Assembly (NCBI GenBank): GCA_921293015.1
Contig: OV121081.1
Location: forward strand, 1,798,001 to 1,862,000
Direction of reading: 5' to 3'
DNA: 64,000 bases
From: Phorcus lineatus
Taxonomy: Eukaryota > Mollusca > Gastropoda > Trochida > Trochidae
Shown: one piece after another, positions 59,213 to 64,000 of the stretch
How positions within the stretch are numbered: position 1 is the stretch's first letter
Layout: each line of letters opens with the position of its first letter
The notes under the pieces: model-generated
The model's input: only the letters and a program-made list of their open reading frames with translations
Database searches by the model: none
What the model was told of the DNA's origin: nothing
Translations under genes and position numbers: made by a program

Positions 59213-60330
59213 GGATGTAAAGGAGAGCGTTATGGCCGTATGCGTTAATTTTTTCTTTGCATCATAAAGGTTCACATTGTTCCTAAAGATGTACCCAGAG
59301 ACAGGTAAGTGATTGGTGGTACAAAATTAAATTATTCATCATCTCACATCGAGGCATGAAAGAGATGTATCGCTATGCACATATTGGCTTTTAGGAGCAT
59401 TCACCATCTCTCAAGGATACGTAAAGGCCTGGTCACACCGCCCAAAAGTCGCGTAAACGCATATATCACGCACACGATTCGAGTCTTACGCGATTTGCGC
59501 ATTTCATCAGTTTGTCTGACGAGGAATTTCCTTAGCTGTCTCGATGTTCTCCGGATCGGCGCTTTACGCGATTCCGAGTTTTGAGCCGCTCAAAACTCGG
59601 CTTTGCGTAAAAGTTTACGCAGTACTGCGCTGTTTTAGGTAAGTTTTGCGTAGTGTGCGTAGTTCTTACGTGGACAGTGCGCGAAATATGCATGGAATGT
59701 CAGTAATCCTTCGCGAACACGTTGCCGCTATCGTGTTCATCGACGACTTTTCACTGACGTTAGCAGACATACGACGCATGGTTCGCGCATATGTGCCCGT
59801 TGTGCGCATGGTTCATACGTGAATCATGCGCGATTCATACGCAGTTCATTAGTGCAAGTGCGCAGATTTTGCTTGGTTTTTCAGCGGTCCTTTCGTCGCT
59901 CACAACCACGTATTCGCCCTGTTTGCCTGTTTATGCGCTGAAGTGCGTAGTTTGTTAGTGATTTGTGCGTGCTCTTTCCGTACTTCTTGCGCAATTCATC
60001 GGTGATTTTTGATCGCGTAAATCAGTGAAAATAGTCAAATTCCCGACGGAGAGGCACGCACAACCAAATTTTGTGCGTGATTCGTGCATTTACACGACTT
60101 TTGGGCTGTGTGACCAGGCCTTAACAGAGCGTTATGGCCATTCACGTTAAAATATTCTTTGTATCATAAATGTTCACGATGTTCATAAAGTTGTATCCAG
60201 AGAAGGGTACATGTAAGTGATTGGTGGTACAAAATGAAATTATTCATCTTCTCACATCGAGGCATGAAAGAGATATATGGCTATGTAATGTTATATGCCT
60301 CCTCATATCATCTCGCAGCTTAGTTGGATG
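59213..60330 (+). repeat. Tandem duplication of about 205 bp, split by a MITE
   Basis: Unit 1 (59,213-59,420) and unit 2 (60,125-60,330, with its first bases at 59,415-59,424) share GAGCGTTATGGCC, GTAAGTGATTGGTGGTACAA and CACATCGAGGCATGAAAGAG in order. The 697-bp MITE sits in the first bases of unit 2. Confidence 0.85.
59422..60124. mobile_element. Harbinger-like MITE with TAA target duplication
   Basis: The element 59,425-60,121 (697 bp) has terminal inverted repeats of about 47 bp starting AGGCCTGGTCACAC, with GCCCAAAAGTCG shared a base later. The target duplication is TAA (59,422-59,424 and 60,122-60,124). A 3-bp TWA target is typical of PIF/Harbinger. The interior is much richer in CpG than its surroundings (many TACGC, GCGTA and GTGCG words) and contains a perfect 27-bp palindrome at 59,574-59,600 (CCGAGTTTTGAGC, one base, then its complement). 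The 69-codon frame crossing its left border is accidental. Confidence 0.75.
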
Positions 60331-60427
60331 TAAAGTGATTAGTGTCTGACAAATAATGATTGTTTGTGTGTCAAGAGATTTACTCCAAGACTTCATCTAC
60401 CAAACCCTTCCTTCTAATGTTGATGTT

Positions 60428-60729
60428 GGGGCGGGATCGCGAAGTGGTAAGCGCGTTCGGCTTCTGATCAAGAGCTCCTGGGTTCGAATACTGCCACGGG
60501 CTCGGCAAATTTTATTTCAGTAGAAAACTACACGCAGTAAGGTTTGGGTGCAATGCTACACTGAATTTCATTGCAGTACCACCCACCGTTTGCTAGTTCC
60601 AGCTTTTTGCAGGTTTCAACAGAGCCACATTTGTGTTTTGGGCTTTCTCCCTGCATTAATACTAGCAGCCGCGATATAAGTGAAATACTCTTGAAAGCGG
60701 CGTTGAACCCGAAATCACCTCACCTCACC
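60428..60729 (+). mobile_element. SINE family A, full length
   Basis: The head GGGGCGGGATCGCGAAGTGG has a B box GGTTCGAATAC. The body includes GGTTTGGGTGCAATGCTACA and CTTTCTCCCTGCATTAATAC. The 3' domain GCCGCGATATAAGTGAAATA and AAGCGGCGTTGAACCC ends in CACCT units. The flanks (CTAATGTTGATGTT before, CTAATGTATAATGT after) look like a diverged target duplication. Confidence 0.88.
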
Positions 60730-63005
60730 TAATGTATAATGTCTAATTATTTAATGCTATTAATGTCAATATAATAGTAAAGCATTATTGTAGTAATAAT
60801 AATTATTATCATACCATTTGAAATAAACGTTTAACGGACATCAGCTGAAACAACATTGATATTTTTAGGACTTTTATTTTGCTGGCTGTTAGTTGTTTGA
60901 GTTTCTTTCTTTAGTTCTTTAGAAAGGTCATATACATCAAACGAATTTTACAAATGTTGAACTCATTTCGAGACAAACATTTGGATGTTTGATCGAAGGC
61001 TATAGGTGTGCAGCATTCACAGCATTATCCTGACCTACAAAGATAACGTGACAAGTCGACCAGGTGAACTTACAACGGATTCCAAATAACCCCCCGACTG
61101 TATTGCTAATATTCACTACCTTAGAATATTTTACTGAATAGGACATGTATCCTAAAGCATGATTATTTGACGTGATACTGATTATTATAATAATGATTAT
61201 AATAATAATAATCCTTTGCAATTGTTAAACCGGTTACGTAGTACAGAGGTTCATCATCAGACTTGACCTTTTAGTAAAGGTATGTTCACCAAATTCATGG
61301 ACCAAAAAACTTAAATATATTGATAACATAAAGGTTTTTGTTTATATGGTTCAATATAGGATTTTACAATGATTATTATCAGATAATATCGTGAATCGAA
61401 AATAAACTCTTCTTGATTGGCTTATATCACAAGCTATAATTGTTTCGCCTATTTGTCCAAGCACAGATTATTTGTTGATATACCAGTAAATTACAAATGT
61501 AGAGTAGAAATGAAATGTATGCGTTTTGAAAATTGCTTCACAATCAAAACAACAACTTTGTCAATCATTTACCTATTAAATATCATTAGTTAAGTCACTA
61601 GCTCGAGCATAAACACTACATGAACTGAGCACACCTGTACTGAATTATCCAGTGGAACTCTGACTATATAACTGTATCAATAACAGCTAACAGTAGTACA
61701 GCCTGATGGTATGGGGGACTTGAATCGGCTTGAGTCATATCACTTACATATCAGTGTGTAGCTATGAAAACAAAACTTCTCACAATCTACAAAACAAAAC
61801 CTAATCTCAAAGTGAAACATTGTTTGTGTGATCCCCATACACATCAAGGTTGTACTGTTTTGCAATGTCGATCAATTATACACTTTCTTCTACAACATTA
61901 TGAAAGCTGTACTGAAATTTGTTCACGTCAAAACTAAAATGATAATGTTAGACCAGGAAGCTTCTCTGTACTTCTAAATCTACTCTCTAGATGACCTTCT
62001 ATTAAGTAAAGTTCAACAACTGATCGCCTTTATGAATCCCGATCCTAACTGAAACTAAAATTACTAAAGTCTAATCCGTATTTAATAACTCATAAGGTCG
62101 AGAATCTTTCACCCTGTCGTATATATTTTCTCGTGAGAGCCATATGTCCAAACTTATTCATAAGACTAGGAACATCATGCAACATAATATTTCGTTATGT
62201 TGTAACCAGCCTCAATGATCTGTTAACATATATATGTTCCATATGAAGTCAACTCTGGATGTTGCTTCTACCCAAAGAAGTTTTATAACTACCCTATGCA
62301 TTAGTAAAGGCATTTACTCTTCAATGGACTCCTGAATGATACTGAAGCGATCGATATTATTCCACCTGTCTTATCAAAGTTTGTGAAATATCGTAAATTT
62401 AATGGATGCATGTGATGACGTCCTGAAAACGGTCGTGGTAGTAGACTAACAACAGAAGTTTCAACAACAGCAGAGGACAACACATGGAATAGTTGAGACC
62501 ATTACACATATTAAATAAATATTTTCTCAACAGAATGTGAGGTTAAATTGAAGTGAAATTATTTGAAATACATCATTTGAAAACAATTAGTTTTTTTTAT
62601 AAGTTTAAGTTAAATGGATGACTTATCAACAATAAAAACGATTTCTTTCATGTAGATAAAACACCAATTTCACCAATAGCATATGAAGGGAACTATACAG
62701 TAACATTGCCACAACATGAAGGTCTCTGTAAAAATCATCAAGAATTATTTGCTTTGTTTCTTGAGTTTTTAAAACACAGGTTAAGTCCTGTGTTAGATGA
62801 ATGATAATTTCTGAATAGAAAGACATTCTCTCGATTAAATAGATATGGGAGAGATAATATACTGTCTGGAAGTTGTGATTCAAACAGACAATTATTATTT
62901 CTGTGAAATTGTTGTTTACCAAAACATTCTTTTTGAAGTTGCACTTGCCAGGTCAGAACAATATTTGGCATGTGCTTCAGAAAAGAATAAGCTGATATGC
63001 CTTGT
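60730..63005. other. AT-rich non-coding stretch
   Basis: No gene is recognised. An ATAATAATG-type trinucleotide patch lies at about 61,183-61,212, and it alone produces the isoleucine-rich frame there. Confidence 0.5.
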
Positions 63006-63497
63006 TTAAAGGGGCACAGAGTATGTTGTTGGTGTCAAATATGTCAAACATTAAAAATGTTGTTATTATATCGAGAACTACTAGCTGGTTGCATATGAAA
63101 ATTACCTTTTCAGAGCTTATCAGTTCAGTATAGAGATATATAAGCAGCTTAAAGTTGTAATTTGTGATCGAAAACCGGACAGTGACGCGCGTCAATGACT
63201 CAAACATAATTTCATAGACTTATCTACAGCAGACACAATGACAAATATGGTATGGAAGTGTTTAACATATCACATATGTGGTACACAAGCAAATGGGATA
63301 TAGAATTTCAACCTCATAACATTTATATCGCTTTTTGCTGATAATTATTGAAAATAACTTAATATGATAATTTTCGCATTTAAGTGATGAGAATGCATTT
63401 TTATTTCGACATGACTTGAACTTTATGCATGACACATGGTATATTGGTTACTAATTAAGCGACATGCACAATTTTGAAACATATTCTGTCACTTTAA
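63006..63497. mobile_element. TTAA-bounded MITE, Kolobok-like ends
   Basis: The element 63,010-63,493 (484 bp) lies between TTAA (63,006-63,009) and TTAA (63,494-63,497). The left end AGGGGCACAGAGTATGTT and the reverse complement of the right end AGTGACAGAATATGTT are similar. The 12-bp palindrome TGACGCGCGTCA is at about 63,182-63,193. The interior is non-coding. TTAA plus an AGGGG-type terminus suggests Kolobok; piggyBac is the alternative. Confidence 0.6.
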
Positions 63498-63712
63498 CTT
63501 CAGCCTGAAGGCGGCCGTTGTACTTTGATGACACACTTGAGTGACGTGTTCAAAGTAAACGCTCCAGCTTTTTTGATATATCAAGTCTCAACATATCTTG
63601 GAGAATATGTAGAACAGTATGTCCTGACACAAATACACCCAAGACCAGATAAACAGCTTCTGTTTGGTGTTTTATTATATGAAACGTTCTAAAGCCAAGT
63701 TTTTACTTTCTT

Positions 63713-63716
63713 TAAT

Positions 63717-63815
<99 letters not shown>

Positions 63816-64000
63816 TCATTTATTATTCATTCATTCATTCATTCATTCATTCATTTATCTATTATTCATGTTTTCATGTTTTTCATTCATTCATTCATTC
63901 ATTCATTCATTTATCAATTCATTCATCGATTTATTCATTCATTTATTCATTCATTCATTCATTCATTTATTCATTATTCATTTAGTCCTGTTTTTCATTC
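63713..64000. repeat. (ATTT)n then (ATTC)n microsatellite at the window edge
   Basis: A clean ATTT run extends to about 63,816, followed by ATTC runs broken by ATTTATC and TTTTCATG pieces up to the last base. It continues outside the window. Confidence 0.97.

Noticed and set aside
61000..61221. Poly-isoleucine frame
   Set aside because: It results from an ATA/ATT trinucleotide patch.
1..64000. CRISPR arrays, operons, rRNA genes or bacterial-type systems
   Set aside because: There are no regularly spaced identical repeats with unique spacers, no clustered long frames and no rRNA signatures. The window is eukaryotic in character.

Overview
The window reads as animal nuclear DNA from a gene-poor region. 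It looks AT-rich by eye throughout. No bacterial-style gene packing is present, and no multi-exon protein gene could be recognised. The only long open frame is the 3' part of a non-LTR retrotransposon of the L1/Tx1 type (10,446-12,941, minus strand). The abundant tRNA-derived SINEs, with a conserved 3' domain and a short tandem CACCT tail, resemble those I associate with molluscs. A gastropod or bivalve is my best guess; this rests on pattern memory and was not searched. Nearly every short open frame in the window looks like chance.

Layout. 1-6.6 kb: unique AT-rich sequence with at most one speculative mini-exon. 6.6-9.8 kb: a 3.1-kb element with inverted ends bounded by TTAA, carrying a nested 340-bp hAT-like MITE. 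10.4-12.95 kb: a young, 5'-truncated L1/Tx1-like insertion with a perfect 14-bp target duplication. 16.1-16.4 kb: a second truncated LINE end with a 13-bp duplication. 19-30 kb: two to three diverged copies of one segment, interspersed with SINEs, a frameshifted LINE C-terminus, a 17-bp minisatellite (26.7-27.3 kb) and a 47-bp tandem repeat. At 30.05-30.7 kb one SINE sits inside another. 31.4-35 kb: a dispersed motif built on AGATATCT and a degenerate array of about 70 bp. 36-38.5 kb: further SINEs. 39-55.3 kb: a direct segmental duplication (39.1-45.2 and 46.8-55.3 kb) whose copies differ by mobile-element insertions, including a MULE-like MITE with a 9-bp duplication. 59-60.3 kb: a roughly 205-bp tandem duplication split by a 697-bp Harbinger-like MITE. 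60.4 kb: another SINE. 63.0-63.5 kb: a TTAA-bounded MITE. The window ends in an ATTT/ATTC microsatellite.

The coherent story is mobile-element and duplication dynamics. Several insertions can be timed or proven inside the window, because duplicated paralogues supply empty sites and target duplications are still readable. I found no convincing new cellular system. The items most worth checking are the nested SINE pair, the 3'-end motif shared by the two SINE families, the AGATATCT motif family, and an 80-nt hairpin of pre-miRNA size at 43,371-43,450.
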